DNA of 64,000 nucleotides, from positions 558,001 through 622,000 of the forward strand of contig JAGTJL010000016.1 of assembly GCA_020746875.1 (NCBI GenBank). Direction: 5' to 3'. Below are positions 32,338 through 45,399 of the stretch, one piece after another. Below the pieces are notes generated by a model, which was given only the letters and a program-made list of their open reading frames with translations, ran no database searches and was not told where the DNA came from. This DNA comes from Rhexocercosporidium sp. MPI-PUGE-AT-0058 (taxonomy: Eukaryota; Ascomycota; Leotiomycetes; Helotiales). The stretch's first letter is position 1, and every line of letters begins with the position of its first letter. Made by a program: the position numbers and the translations under genes.

Positions 32338-34539
32338 ATGGGCGACGTCACACCCTCACCCTCCATTGTGTCTGGCGGAAACACAGATTTGCCATACATC
32401 GTAGAAGAAACGGTTCTGGGGGACCCGCGTCGACTGAAGGTCGTTTGCATAGGAGCCGGGGCCTCGGGCTTGGATCTTGCGTACAAGCTGAACAAACATT
32501 TGCGATCCTTCGAATTTCACGTCTACGAGAAGAATGCCGGCCTTGGTGGGACCTGGTTGGAGAACACGTACGTCTGGATTAGCATGACCCCATTCTCGAA
32601 GAAGAGTAACTGACGGAAGTTTTCAGGTATCCAGGCTGTGCATGCGACATCCCCGCGCACATATACGAGTACGAATGGGCACCAAATCCTCACTGGTCTC
32701 AATTGTAAGTAAGAACCTCGCTGAGAAACGCTGAGTAGGGGATAACTTAGGTCATCATAGTTACGCCTCTGGACCCGAGATCCTACAGTATTTCCGCGAT
32801 ACAGCCAAGAACTTCGACTTGGAGAAGTACATCAAATTGCAACACGAAGTTGTTGAGGCTCGGTGGAACGAGGAGGACGGTCTCTGGATGTTGAAGATAT
32901 ATGATGGATCCACGGGTGCCATTGTTGAAGATCAGTGTCACTTTCTTGTCAATGGTGGCGGTTTCTTGAAGTAAGAAGGCAAGATTCTTTCACAGAAGAA
33001 AAGCTTGCTAACAGCGACTAGCAATTGGAAATGGCCAAATATCCAGGGCATTGACTCTTTTCAAGGCACCCTACTACATTCAGCAGCCTGGGATCAGGAT
33101 TCCAACTTGAAAGACAAGAGAGTCGCTGTCATTGGAAATGGCTCGTCAGGAATACAGCTTGTGACAGCATTGCAGCCAGGTGCGCTGCAAGATACTCCTA
33201 CACTCTGTCAGATTGCTTACTGAAAAAGTTGCTGGAAACATGATCACATTCATAAGAAGTCCTACCTGGATATCCACAACGTTGGGGCAAGAGTTTGCGG
33301 GGCCAAATGGAGCTAACTTCAACTGTACGGATGAAACGCTCCAAAGGTCCTAACGACAACTCACTTACATAACATTCAGACACAAAAGAGCGCATAGAAG
33401 AATTTCTGGACCATCCAGGGAAACTTCTTGAATATCGGAAAGCTATGGAAAACGACTTGAATGGTGGATTCAGATCAGTCAGTTGTCCACTACCCAAATT
33501 TGCACTTTTGCGACTTCCTAATAAATAATCTCTTTCAAGGCGCTTTTTGATTCTCCTGAACAAGCTTTGGCCAGAAAGACTCTGCGGGAAATGATGCGAG
33601 CTCGTCTAGGAGATCATCATGAGTTGGCAGACCGCATTACTCCTGATTTCGGGGTTGGGTGCAGGTAGGTTAACTTCTGATATATACCCCTTGCACATCA
33701 AATAACCAACGACAGGCGCCCTACACCGGGTGTTGGCTATCTAGAAGCATTGACAGAAAAGAATGTTCGAGTCGTCTTTGAATCTATCAAAAAGATAGTC
33801 CCGCAGGGCATCGAGCTAGACTCCGGCGAGATCGTCGAACTTGATGCTATTGCCTGTGCTACTGGTTTCGACGTCTCATGGAAGCCTCGTTTTCCGGTCA
33901 TCGGACGAGGCGGTATCGACCTGCGTGAGCAGTGGAGTCAGAGGCCTACAGCATATCTCTCTCTTGCCGTGCCAAACTTTCCCAACTACATCTGTCAGTC
34001 TCCATAGCAATGCTGCATCATTAACGCCGGCTAACCACATGAGTAGTATACATGGGCCCTAACGGTCCCCTGTCTCATGGCTCCGCCATCCCTAGTATTG
34101 AGCACCTCACGAAATATGTGATTAAGCTCCTGCACAAAGTGCAGACGGAGCGCTACAAAGCGGTTGTTCCATCACAACAAGCTCTAGATGATTTTATTCA
34201 GCACGCCGACACTTTTCTCGCTCGCACAGTTTGGAACGCCAAATGTCGATCTTGGCTGAAAGGAGGTAAGCAAGATCTGGCAGTATGTTTATCTTCAGTG
34301 AAAGCACTAACACACACAAAGGGAAAGAAGACGGGCCAGCTCTCGTCCATCCAGGTAGTCGATTACACTGGTTTCATGCACTCATGACTCCGCGCTGGGA
34401 GGACTGGGAGTGGACTTCGTCGAATCAAAACAGGTTCGCTTACTTTGGCAATGGGTTTTCGACCATGGAGGGAGAAGGGAGAGATAAATCATGGTACTTT
34501 GGAAATCCAGACCAGGGATACGAATCGATCATTTACTAG
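32338..34539 (+). CDS. Baeyer-Villiger-type flavin monooxygenase
   Basis: Ten exons: 32338-32567, 32627-32704, 32761-32970, 33022-33179, 33229-33324, 33380-33477, 33540-33664, 33716-33993, 34047-34265 and 34322-34539; 570 codons including stop, in frame. First dinucleotide fold GAGASG at residues 39-44, then GLGGTW and N-YPG-ACD-P-H. The type I BVMO fingerprint F-x-G-x3-H-x3-W-D is present as FQGTLLHSAAWD (186-197). The NADPH fold GNGSSG lies at 211-216 and ATGFD at 380-384. Such enzymes insert oxygen next to a ketone (esters, lactones) or oxidise N or S atoms. The C-terminal WEWTSSNQNRFAYFGNG block is typical of fungal members. No membrane anchor. Substrate unknown. Confidence 0.95.
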
Positions 34540-34734
34540 CCCCCCGACCCCCAAAATAAAAAAATAAAAGGTGTTTGCTAAAGCTCTGCAGAAAGTCGAA
34601 TTTGGCTAAGGAAATCATGCTACATGGCCCTCTTAAATCCTACGCTTTTGGTTTTTTTTTATATGCCTAATGATTATTTATATAAGAAGAGGTCCTTCTT
34701 TATAAAATATCATAAGAGTTAATATAACGTCTTA
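34540..34734. other. Edge of gene island 1
   Basis: Composition changes from gene-like to AT-rich within about 150 bp. No gene seen. Confidence 0.5.
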
Positions 34735-34790
34735 ACCCCCCACCCCCCTATTCCGACCACCTCGATTAATTCCGGTACTTCTTATTCAGA
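34735..34790 (+). repeat. C-rich transposon terminus
   Basis: Begins ACCCCCCACCCCCC after a TA and continues TATTCCGACCACC. It resembles the ends at 35806 (plus), 54732 (minus), 58141 (plus) and 7857 (minus). A similar end in opposite orientation closes the AT-rich block at 54732, also next to a TA (54733-54734). Confidence 0.5.
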
Positions 34791-35450
34791 AGTTAATAAC
34801 TTTATATTACTTTGACTTCTATATATAAAACTGTAATTCTAATTCTCCTTTTGATTCTGATTCTATAGGTACAATTTAGTGTTCTCTAGCTGTAATTTAA
34901 GCCTCTCGAATAATGCGTATTATTATAAACTTAGAATTTGAACTAATTTAAATTTTCTGTCTTTTCCTTAGCTTTAACTGTTCTAACTTCTTTCTAGATT
35001 TCTAATTTTTATATTTGCTTTTCTTAATTTATATTTCTTTTTATTAATACTTTTTTAAAACTTTCTTAAAAGGTAAACGTTGTTTTAAAAGTTAATTATA
35101 TAACTTACTTATTAAAGTACGTATTTATAAATAAATACCTTTCTTAGTTTTAAACGTAAAGAACTAATTTAAAGAAGTAAAAGCTTCTGGAAGTAGTATT
35201 AGCGTCTTTTAAAGATTTAAAAGATATAGATTTATCGATTTATTATTGTTTTTTAATAATAAAAGACCTATTAAAAGCTTAGCTACAGATACTGACTATG
35301 ATCTTATAATTCTTTAGTCCGCTTTAATATCAAAAAGAGTAATATTCTCTTAACGTACCTTCTAGTAGCAGATAAGCAAATTAAGCTTATTAATTAAAAT
35401 AAAATCGAATAATAAACTTAATTTTTAAAGCTTTTTCCGGTAAGCGCACT
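34791..35450. other. RIP-degraded AT-rich DNA
   Basis: No frame or family recognised. The last five bases (35446-35450, GCACT) are the left target duplication of the outer chromovirus-family element. Confidence 0.45.
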
Positions 35451-35705
35451 TATAACGACAAGTGCACTTAAGAGGTTTGTAGCTAATCAGGAAATCCAAG
35501 GATTTAAAAGTAATTAAGTCATATGAAGTCGGACCAGTACCGGAAGGGTTTCGGAGGCGATTATATATACGAGCTCACGTTCTTTATTTCTCTTTTCCTC
35601 TTTATCTTCTTGTTTCTTTTGTATTAAACTTATTAACTCTCGATAGCTTTAGTTGAAGTATTATTATAAATCTCTTATACCACTTTCTTAATTAATATCG
35701 TTATA
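35451..35705 (+). repeat. 5' LTR of outer chromovirus-family element
   Basis: 255 bp, starting TATAACGACAAGTGCACTT (from TGTAACGAC) and ending ATCGTTATA. It is followed by the same internal start (TTAAATAAGAA...TTCCGCCG) as the LTR at 44855. Confidence 0.88.
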
Positions 35706-35805
35706 TTAAATAAGAAAATCACTTCCGCCGAAAACGGCTTTATAATATCTTATTAAATATTTAGTTATTAATATTTTAAAAAATCAAAATTCTAAAGATT
35801 TCTTA

Positions 35806-38800
35806 AGTCCCCACCTTATTATTCCGATCGCCCTCTTATTCCGTTCACCTCGCTTAACATACCGCTTTTTTACTTACTGTCATATGTATGCCCATCTATT
35901 TTATTTATACGGAATCGAGCCCGTAGAATAAAAGGGCCGAGGCTTTTACGGTATTAATAAAATCAGTTTCTGGTTACGCCGGCGTTTTACTTCCTTTTAT
36001 AAGTAACTTCTTTTATATATACGCTTTTCTTTTAGACTTCTTTAAAGGCTAGAGATTAATTCTTTAAATATATTTTATTTTAAACTTTTATAAAGCTTTA
36101 CTTTTTATAAACTTTATTTAATAAGTTAATCTTTTTATTTTATAAGAAAGTAATATAAAAAGTAAAAAAACGATTCTTTATTAAGTAATTATATTTAATA
36201 ACGCTAAAATTATAAGTAATATTCGCTTCGGCAGTGCCGCTTATAATATTTTTCGTAAAATTATAAAATCTATAAATCTTTTTTATATAATTAAAAGCAA
36301 AAGTACTTTTAATAACGAATTGCCTTAAAATACTCGCGGTAATAATAATAAGAAATCTTTTTATATTTATAACTAACCCGTTTATATTTATTAAAAAGAA
36401 AAAGTAAAGCTATAACTTAAACTAAAAATAATTTAAATATATCTAATTATATAATAAATAATATAATCTTTTTTATTCTTAATATTAATCTTACGGTTTT
36501 AAATATACTTACCGAAGAGTGTATGCTCTTGTTAACTAAGTTTAAAGTCAAAGATACTCGTGCGAAAACGCGGCTCGTTTATTATAAAAATAATTTTACT
36601 AGACTTCGCCGCTTTCGAGCAATTTCCGTCGCTTATACAAATGTAATAAGTAAATAATATACGGTTAAAGAAAGCTTTTAATAAACTCGTAATATAATAT
36701 TAGATTTTTTATTATTACTTTAATAAAAGACTTTAAGTTATTTCCAGTAAAGCGTAACTTTAATTTAAAATTAAAAACCAACTTACTTAGCTTATAATAC
36801 TCGCTTAACGGGAATATTATTAAGCTTAAGACTTTGCCGGCCTCGGGATACTCTTAAGAAATAATCGTATTACTTATAGCAAATTACGTAGCTTATAAAC
36901 TTAAAATAATATTGTTAATATATTTAAATCTAAACGCTTATATTTTATTAAAATATATTATAACTTAAGCGAAAGATAAACGCGACCGTAAGAAATACTT
37001 TACGATTATAATCTTTAAAAAATAAAAAAAAATAAAAAAAGAGAATTTCGAAAGCCTGCGAAATTAAAAAAATACTTAAGAAAAGATTTTTAAAGCTCGC
37101 TTATATAACTATAATATATATACGAATCGAATACGCGTCGTAACTGTAAATATAAAAAGCGACTTATTAACTTATTAAAGCAATATAAAATAAATTATAA
37201 CTAAATCCAAAAGTATCCTATTAATATAAAACTTATTCATTAACTTTTTAAAAGGACTTTATATCTTTAAAGAAACTCGAAATATTAAAGTTATTAAAAA
37301 TATTAAATAATTCTATTAATAATCGGGCGAATTTATTTAAATAATATATTAACAGTTTATTATATTTATTAAAGATCGTAATACTTAAATATTTAATAAT
37401 AATATTATTATTAACTTTTGTATAGTAATTACGTATATACCGACGGCGTAATAAATTAATTCTTACGCTTTTAAAAACTTTCTTAATATTTATTAATAAT
37501 AAAAGAAACTAGCTAATAATATTATTTCTTTTATTAAAAGAACTTAAGGAATATCCTTTAATATATTAAAAGCTAAGTATAATAAAAGTAAAGGCAGATA
37601 AAATAATAATAATCTTAAGAATAACGGATTTCGTAAAAGAAGCTATAAAAAATATTTTAGAAATAATAATAAAAAGCGCGCATTTAACGGCGTTCTTTTA
37701 ATTTCCGGTTCTCGATTTTCTAACGAAAGTAAAAGTAATAAAAAGAAGAATTATATTAAGAGTATTATATTTTACCGCTTTTATAAATAAGAGAGTTTTT
37801 AATTTAAGGACCGTAATTATCTTAAGTTTATATAATAAGCGCAAAATAATCTTTAAAAGCTAAAAGTAAAAGAACGTTTTAAAATAATAAAGAAAATCCT
37901 TTTAATAAAAAAGAAAGTATATATTATTATATGCATTAAAAAATAAAAGTCGTTTAATATTAAAAAAGGTATAAGAAAAAATAATATTAAGTCTTAAGCG
38001 TTAAAAGCTTAAAGGATATTCTTAAACGTTTATATATTTTTATAAAACTAAAATAACTCGAGACAAGTATAAATACGTTATTTAATAATTTAATAAATAA
38101 TAACTTAAATTATAATTTCCTTAATAAATATAAAGCTTAATTATAAGGTTTTTTCTTTTTATTTAAATATAATTAAGAGTTTATGATTTTTAATAAATAT
38201 TAATTCCAGGTAATTAACGCTTATAACTTATATATAATTATATAAGATAACCGTAGAATCTCGAGAACCTTTCGAGAAAGATTTTATAATTATAAAGATT
38301 TAAAATATAATATAATTCTCGAAATAAAATTCCTTAAATATAAAAGCGCCGAGTGCTATAATTAAAAACTCAAAAAATAAGCTTACGCCTTAACTGAAGA
38401 CGAGATTTAAATCGTAATAATAAAAGAATTTATTAATACTCTTAATACCGACCTTAAAACGGTATTTTATATTATATTTATATTCTAATCCGATTATAAT
38501 TATCTAAAGAATTTAAGATTATATAAGTATTTAAGGCAATTATAAGATATTCGTTTTAATACCGGGGTCGTAAACCCGTCGTAAGTATTAGTTATTTAAT
38601 TAAAGACTTTTAAGCCGATACTTTTCTTAGATTAGCTTACAAATATAACAAATATATATAATAATAATCCGCTAATTACTCTTCTTAAAGAATAAATTGG
38701 ATTCGAGCATATTATCGATATTAATATATTACTTCCGTATAAGCCCTTTTATAACTTTTCCGAACTATAACTCGCTGCGCTTTAAGAATACCTTATTACT

Positions 38801-39025
38801 TCGTTATAAAAAGAATAAATTCGTCTGTCAAAAAGTCCCGTAAATATATTAATATTATTTATATTAAAAAAAAGATAAGAAATTACGTTTATATATAAAT
38901 TATCGAAGATTAAATAAAGTAATAATTAAAAATCGCTATTCCTTTCTTTTAGTCGATAAGACGTTAGATTATCTTAGCAGAGCCGTAATATTTACGGCTT
39001 TAAATTTAAAAGATATATATTATTA
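35806..39025 (+). pseudogene. Inserted DNA-transposon end and gypsy RT relic
   Basis: The similarity to the chromovirus stops at 35805 and a C-rich terminus (CCCCACCTTATTATTCCG) follows, with about 550 bp shared with the minus-strand relic at 7047-7857. From about 36400 a gypsy-type gag-pol relic follows. The clearest part is RT at about 38880-39010: LRLYINYRRLNKV, KNRYSFLLVD, VIFTALNLKD, a decayed form of the usual VDYR-LNK, RYPLPLIDE and A-LDLKDAYH boxes. A segment near 36900-37480 recurs inverted at 61158-62100. Whether the DNA-transposon part and the gypsy part arrived together is unknown. Confidence 0.6.
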
Positions 39026-39080
39026 TATTAATTTATTAAAGCTTAATTTAAACTCTTTTATAAAAGGAAAGTAATTCTTA

Positions 39081-39363
39081 TGTGAGAATAGGCGAGCCAA
39101 TCAGAATGAGGAAGCGCAGTAGGTGAGGACACGTGATTAAAGACAAAGTAGAATTAATTGCGTACTTGCTTAAAGAGCTAGAAGAGCTCTTCGGTAGTTA
39201 TATACAAAATAATAACTTCTTTAAAAGCTTTTACGACTACGTAATTAAATACAAGCGTAATTTCCCGGAATACGAAGGTAATTTCCGGGCCGCGTAAGCA
39301 GTGGAAACTCCTTCGGCTATTCTAAGGTAAAATCGGCACGAGTTACCGAAGTCAAATCCAACA
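39081..39363 (-). repeat. 3' LTR of Copia element
   Basis: 283 bp, from TGTGAGAATAGGCGAGCC to GTCAAATCCAACA. Compared with the LTRs at 52795 and 61514 it lacks about 30 bp containing one arm of the ATTACGTAGCT palindrome, as after slippage between two TACGTAA copies. Confidence 0.9.
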
Positions 39364-39519
39364 CGCCCTCTTAATGAGTGACGTAATAGCTTTATAAGCT
39401 TATATATAAGCTAGCTTTAAAGCAGAGCTTATATTTACAAAAATAGAATAAATACATAAAAAACCCTTTGCGGAAGGTAGGCCAGATGTAAAGAGAGAAA
39501 TATAATTTACAATCTTATT

Positions 39520-42500
39520 TCCTTCGCTTTAGCCTTATTCGGCTAGTCTTAAGAGCCTTATAAATTCAATGAATTTAGGCTTGTCTAGCGGCTTTGTAAA
39601 GCCGTCGGCTTTTTGTTTAGACCCTTTTATGTAAATTAGGTCTATTTCGCCTTAATTTATGAGGTCGCGGACGTAGTAGTATTTAACGGTAATATACTTA
39701 GTCCTCTCGTGGAATTAAGAGTTATTAACTAATAAGAGAGCGCCGTTATTATCCGTATAAATAGGGAATCGTTCTTATATATAATAGCCTAAGTCGGTTA
39801 GAAGCTGCTTTATATAAACAGCCTCTTTAAAAGCCGAATTAATAGTTATATATTCGGCCTCAGTCGTACTTTAAGCTATAATACTTTAGAACTTGCTTTT
39901 CTAGTTAAATAAGCAACTCGTTAAGTAAAAGCTTAAGCCGCTAGTCGATTTAGCCGTACTAATATCCCCGGCGTAGTCGGCGTCGTAATAGCCGCTTATA
40001 TATCGATTAAAGCTTTTTTCGTAAATTAACCCTAGCTTTTTTAATCCTTTTAAGTATTTAAGCACGTTTTTAAAGGCAATTATGTGATTTGTGCTAAGGT
40101 TACTAGCGAATCGAGCGAGCTTTATAACCGAGTAGTAAATATTAAGTCTAGTCGCTAGCGTAAGAAATAAGAGGCAGCCTATAATTTACTAATATTAATT
40201 TATTTCCTCTTTATTAGCCTAATTAAAATTAGGTTCTAGCTTAGCCTTCGAATCCATTAATATATTTTTAAGCTTACAATTAGTCATATTAAACCGCGCT
40301 AGCACTTTCTTAATATAGCTCTCTTAGCTTAGCTTTATATAACCTTTATTTAGGTTGTACTCGATATTTATACTTAAATAGTCCTTTATTAGCCTTAAAT
40401 CCTTTAATTTAAAGAGCTTTTTAAGCTCTTTAATAAAGGATTTAATATTATTAACGCTTAGGCCAATTATTGCTAAGTCGTCTACGTAAATAGAGATTAT
40501 AAGCTGTTGCTCCTTATTAATTAGGATATAATTCTCGGTAATTAAGGCTTAAAAACCGAGTTTTTAGACTAGGACTTCCTTTAGCGTAATAAACCAGAGC
40601 CTAACTAACTGTTTTAGCCCGTATAAGGCTTTATTAAGCAGGAGTAATTTACTAGCGTATTTTAGGCGTTTATGCCTTCAAGAGGCATTATATACAGAGT
40701 ATTTACGTTAATATTATTCTACGTAAAAGCTAAAATCATATCGACTTTTTATATAACCTAACCGTAAAGGACCGCTAAGGCGAATATAAGTCGCCAAGTC
40801 ATTTGTTTTACTACGCTAATAAAAGTATCTACGTAATTAAGGCCATAGAGTTGCTCGAACCCTTTAGCAACAAATCTAGCTTTAAATTCGAGGAAATTAA
40901 GTAATTCTTTGATTTTATATACTTACCTCGTTTTTAAAAGCTTATAAGCTTTACTAGCGTCTTTTGGCACTATTTCCTAAGTCTCGTGACTTTCTAGGGA
41001 ATTAGTTTCTCTTTCTATAGCTTTTAATTAATAGTCCTTATACGGAGAGGCCATAGCCTTTTTAAGGCTTTTAGGCTTATAAATTTAAAGGCCTTTAATT
41101 CGTTTAATAACGACTTTATTAGCCTCTAGCTCTTCGGGCAGCTTTATTAGCCCTTAATCGAAGTCTTCGTCGATTTTAGAGCTTATTAAAGCTATAAAAG
41201 CTAGTCTTTTAGCGTCTTTATAAACGAAGAAAGCTTCTTTTTCCTCTTCGATTAACTAGTTATTTAGTTAGCGAATAGCCGTCTTAAAGCTTAAATGTAT
41301 TACTGGCTGATTCTCTAAAGAGTTATTAAAGTCTTTGGCGCTAATACTAGTGTTTCTAGTTACGACGTTAGGCTCCTAACTTAAATAATCCTTTTTAGGC
41401 CTCTTAATAGGCGCTTTAGGCATTTCCGGGCTAGCCGTATTAGGCCTCTTATTAGCCTTTGGCGTTTGAGGGGGCTCTTGTGCGAATAAGTCGGATTTGT
41501 CTTTAAAATCCGTTTTCTCGCCCTTTAATTAGTCGATAAGCGACTTTTCGCTTATATTGCCTTTATTAAGCATTTCGTCGTTAATATTACTTATTGGCTT
41601 AATAATATCGTCGCTAACGCCTTTAAACTCTTTAAGTGTTTCGATTATATAGTCGAATTCGGTTTCTTCCGTTATATCGTCCTTAAGGATTAAATCCTCT
41701 TTAATTAAGACGTTTTTAGAGCTTATAACGGCTCTTTTACTCGGTAAATAAACAAAGTAATTATTAAAAAACTTAAAACCGACAAGAATACCCCTGTCGG
41801 ATTTATTGACTAGCTTATAAGCTCTTTTATTCTCAAATACGTAGGTTAAAGAGCCTAATATGTAAATATAATTAATTGTCGGTAATTTACCGCATAAAGC
41901 TTCAAAAGGCGTCTTTTTTATAACGGAATTATATAACTAATTCTTAATATAAACTATTCCTTATAATAAATAAGGCTATAAAAACAAAGGTAATCTCTTA
42001 ACCTTATAGACGCTAATTAGCCGCTTTATTAAGTATTTATTTAACCTTTCGGCTATCCCGTTTTAGGAAGGGGAATAAGGGTTAATATATTTATATATAT
42101 ACCCTTTTTGCTTATAATAATACGTTTATTTATTAAACTTAAATTCCCCGGCGTTATCGAGCTTAAAAGCTTTAATATTCGCTATAAATTTATATTTAAC
42201 GCTATTTTAACTATTAAATTAATTATTAATTATATTATAAAAGTCAATTAAGACGTTATGTCAGGAGTGGAATCTAGTATAAGGAGGGTCGGGGGTTCTA
42301 CGGAAGGTTTGCAGGCTTGGCACAGATCGCGTGTTAATATCTTTATTTATTTACTTCGGAGGGGAGTAGAGAGGATTTAAAAGGCTAGAGATCAGTCTGA
42401 ATTACAATTGACATATCTTGAACGTTTCGAATAAGTAATTCCCTATTATTTGAACCTTACGCGTTATAAGCGTCGGCTTTAAGTTTTAAGGCGTATAGCT

Positions 42501-43540
42501 ATATAACTCTTAATCTTTTATATATAACAATAAGGAAATAGCGCTATCTTTTAAGTCCTTTAACTTTAAAAGGCCCCGCAATATCGATATCGAATATAAT
42601 CAAGGGTAACACGTCTAATATAAGCTTTTTACTGCCGATCACGTGCATTTTGCCGCTATTACAAGCGTTACAATCGGCTAGCTCTACGTCTTTTTATTAA
42701 ATTTTCTTTAATTTATAACTTTTCTTAATCGTTTTAAAAATCGACTTTTTATTTATATATACTAGCCTCTTATAATAAAAGTTTTAGCGGCGTATTTAGG
42801 TCTACTTAATATATTACAGGTTCGAAAGCGTCATTATCGACTTCCGCTTAAACGTAATAGGCGTTATAATCTCATTTAGCCTGTAATTAGCCTTTTTTAT
42901 ATTTTAATAAAGCACCGTTCTTAGTAAAGTTAATTAACCAGCCTTTCTTAATTATTTCCCTTAAGCTTAAAAGGGTCGTTTTTAGCCCCGGAATATAGTT
43001 TACCCGTTATATAACTACTTCTAAGCTATTATTGCCCTTAATAAGAATATCTCCTGTGCCTAATATCAGTAATACGTCGCCGTTAGTAATTATAATTAAT
43101 TTCCGAAGAATAGGTTAATAATTAAGTAATCATCTCTTATTAAGCGTATAATACTCGCTAGTACCGGAGTCTAGAACTAGTCTGTAATTATAAACGGTTT
43201 TAAAGGCTTAATTTACAATATCTTCCTTTAATTAGTCAAAATTAGACTCGCTTAATTCCTTTATAGTATTTACAAAAGTACTTATAATTAAAGGTTTAAG
43301 CTACACTTTAGGCTTTACATTTAACCTACCCTTTAATAAGAGTAAGTGGTTTATATATGCTTTTATAGGCTTTTTAGCCCTTATGTACTTATTAGGCGGT
43401 GTATAAGTCTTAAATACGGCTATAATAGCTTTCGTAGACTCTGTTTTTAATTCGCCTTTTGACTCCTTAGCCTTTTTAGCCTTATTAGGCTTTTTATTCG
43501 GATTTTCCTAATTATTAGGCTTTAGCTCAGGGTGTAAGAC
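39520..43540 (-). pseudogene. Copia pol relic (integrase, RT, RNase H)
   Basis: The minus strand ends with KADGFTKPLDKPKFIEF (about 39550-39600), the canonical copia C-terminal signature. RT shows an intact IYVDDLAIIG at about 40465-40500. GC content is somewhat higher here than in the other relics, but stops are frequent in every frame. Integrase is read only in outline (about 41700-42700). Confidence 0.8.
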
Positions 43541-43768
43541 CTAACACGTAGACGTTATATGTCCCGTGACTTTACACTTATTGCAGTGCTTCTTATTACC
43601 GCCTTTACCGCTTTTAAACGCTTTATTAGCGTTAAGGTCGGCGTTAGCGCTTATATAAGCTTCTTCTGAAATTAAGTCGTTAATTAAACCGTTAATATTA
43701 ATATTCTTGAGATCACTTAATATTTTCTTGTATTTACGAGACGAAAAGGCGTTAAAAGAGCTCGGCAA
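43541..43768 (-). pseudogene. Copia gag fragment with CCHC zinc knuckle
   Basis: An open stretch of 75 codons. The C-terminal CNKCKVTGHITSTC is an intact C-x2-C-x4-H-x4-C knuckle (nucleic-acid binding in gag). The preceding LSSF-type segment (MPSSFNAFSSRKYKKILSDL) resembles the UBN2-type copia gag region. The frame is part of the longer RIP-mutated gag that continues to about 44500. Confidence 0.85.
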
Positions 43769-44854
43769 GCCTTTTAATATAAGGCTAGGTATTATAAGCT
43801 TTAGAATCTCGCAGTCTAGTTACTTTAAGTATATGGCGCTTAATTAAATTACGCTTATATATTCGTTTATACTCTTATAAGAGCTGTAATTAGAATCGAC
43901 GATTTAATTTATATAACGGCCGATTAGCTTAAGCGTTAATTAACCGAAAGTAAATTAAATAGCGTTTTATAGCTTTTTAGCCGTATTTTTGTCTTTAAAT
44001 CGCTCTTGATTTTCTAGCGACATAATCGACTTTAGCGCCTCTAGCGCCTTTTAGCTTTGCGTCTTAAAGTAGTCTAGCTTTTCGTAATATTTTACGGCTA
44101 GCTTATAAGAATAAGGGGCTAATACGGTTCTACTTCCTTCGGTACCCCTAACGTAATATAAGGATTAGTCCGGAGGCATAGCTTTGCCGGAAATATAAGG
44201 CATATAGCCGTTAATTTCTAAGAATAAGCTAGCGGGATTTATTTACTTAATATAATTAAACTTCTTTATTAACTTTTCTTTTTTAAAGGCAGTAGCAGCT
44301 ATTTTAAGTTTATTTCGATTGAGTTTAGCTTTACTTCCTTTAAGCGATTATCACTTATAGTGATTTATTAAACTATTTTAGTCTTAGACTTTATTTAAGT
44401 CTTTAACCTCACGTTAAGGCTACTCTCCTTAATTTAATATGCCCTAAATCGATTTAAAATCGATTAATTAAGGTAAAAAGTCTTGCCAAGGACTTATATA
44501 TTACTTTACCGAGGGTTTCGCTTAGCTAGTCTTATAATAGGGTTCCCAGCGGTCTGCTTAGGCTCTTATTATAACGCTAGCGCCACTACTAGCTTGATTT
44601 TTCTCATAGGAATTAATAAGCTTAACTATTTGTAACCCTCTCTGAGGATGGCTTTTTATATAATTAAAAAAGCTTAAAAACCTTTTATAATTTATATTAA
44701 ACTAGTGACGATTCGGACAGCCACTCCCTAATATAGCCACGCTAACACGCTACTTATAGCCACTGCTAGCGCCGTTTAAGTATAGGCACTTAAGAATGAG
44801 AATTTTATTATAAGACCTAAAATCGCATATTTAAATGACTACGCGCGCTTATAA

Positions 44855-45112
44855 TGTGACAATAGGTGCACTTAAGAGCTTCTCAGCGAGTTAGGGAATC
44901 CAGGGGTTTAAAGGTAATTAAGTCATGCCGAGTCGGACTAATACCGGAAGGGTTTCGGAGGAGTTTATATATATAAACTTATACTTTCTTTACTTCTTCT
45001 TTTCTTTTTTATCTTTTTATTTCCTTTATATTAAACTTATTAATTCTTAATAGCTTTAGCTAAAGTATTATTATATACTTCTTATATTGCTTTCTTAGTT
45101 AATATTATTATA
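44855..45112 (+). repeat. 5' LTR of inner chromovirus
   Basis: 258 bp, from TGTGACAATAGGTGCACTT to a decayed ATTATTATA end. The TATAA duplication precedes it. Confidence 0.92.
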
Positions 45113-45399
45113 TTAAATAAGAAGATTACTTCCGCCGGAGACGGCTTTATAATATCTTATTAAAGATTTAATTATTAATATTTTAAAAAGTTAAGATTTT
45201 AAAAATCTCTTAATAATTAAAAACTAAGGTTTAATTTAATACTTTGTAATTAATAACGCCTAAAGTAGTCTTCGCTAATTACGCTTTAACTAACTCCCTT
45301 TATATAAAGGCCGCTATAAACAAATTTTAAAAAAGTGTTTTTATTATACTTAAAACCTTATTATTTAAGTATAAAACCCCTTTTAAATCTGCCTCGAGT

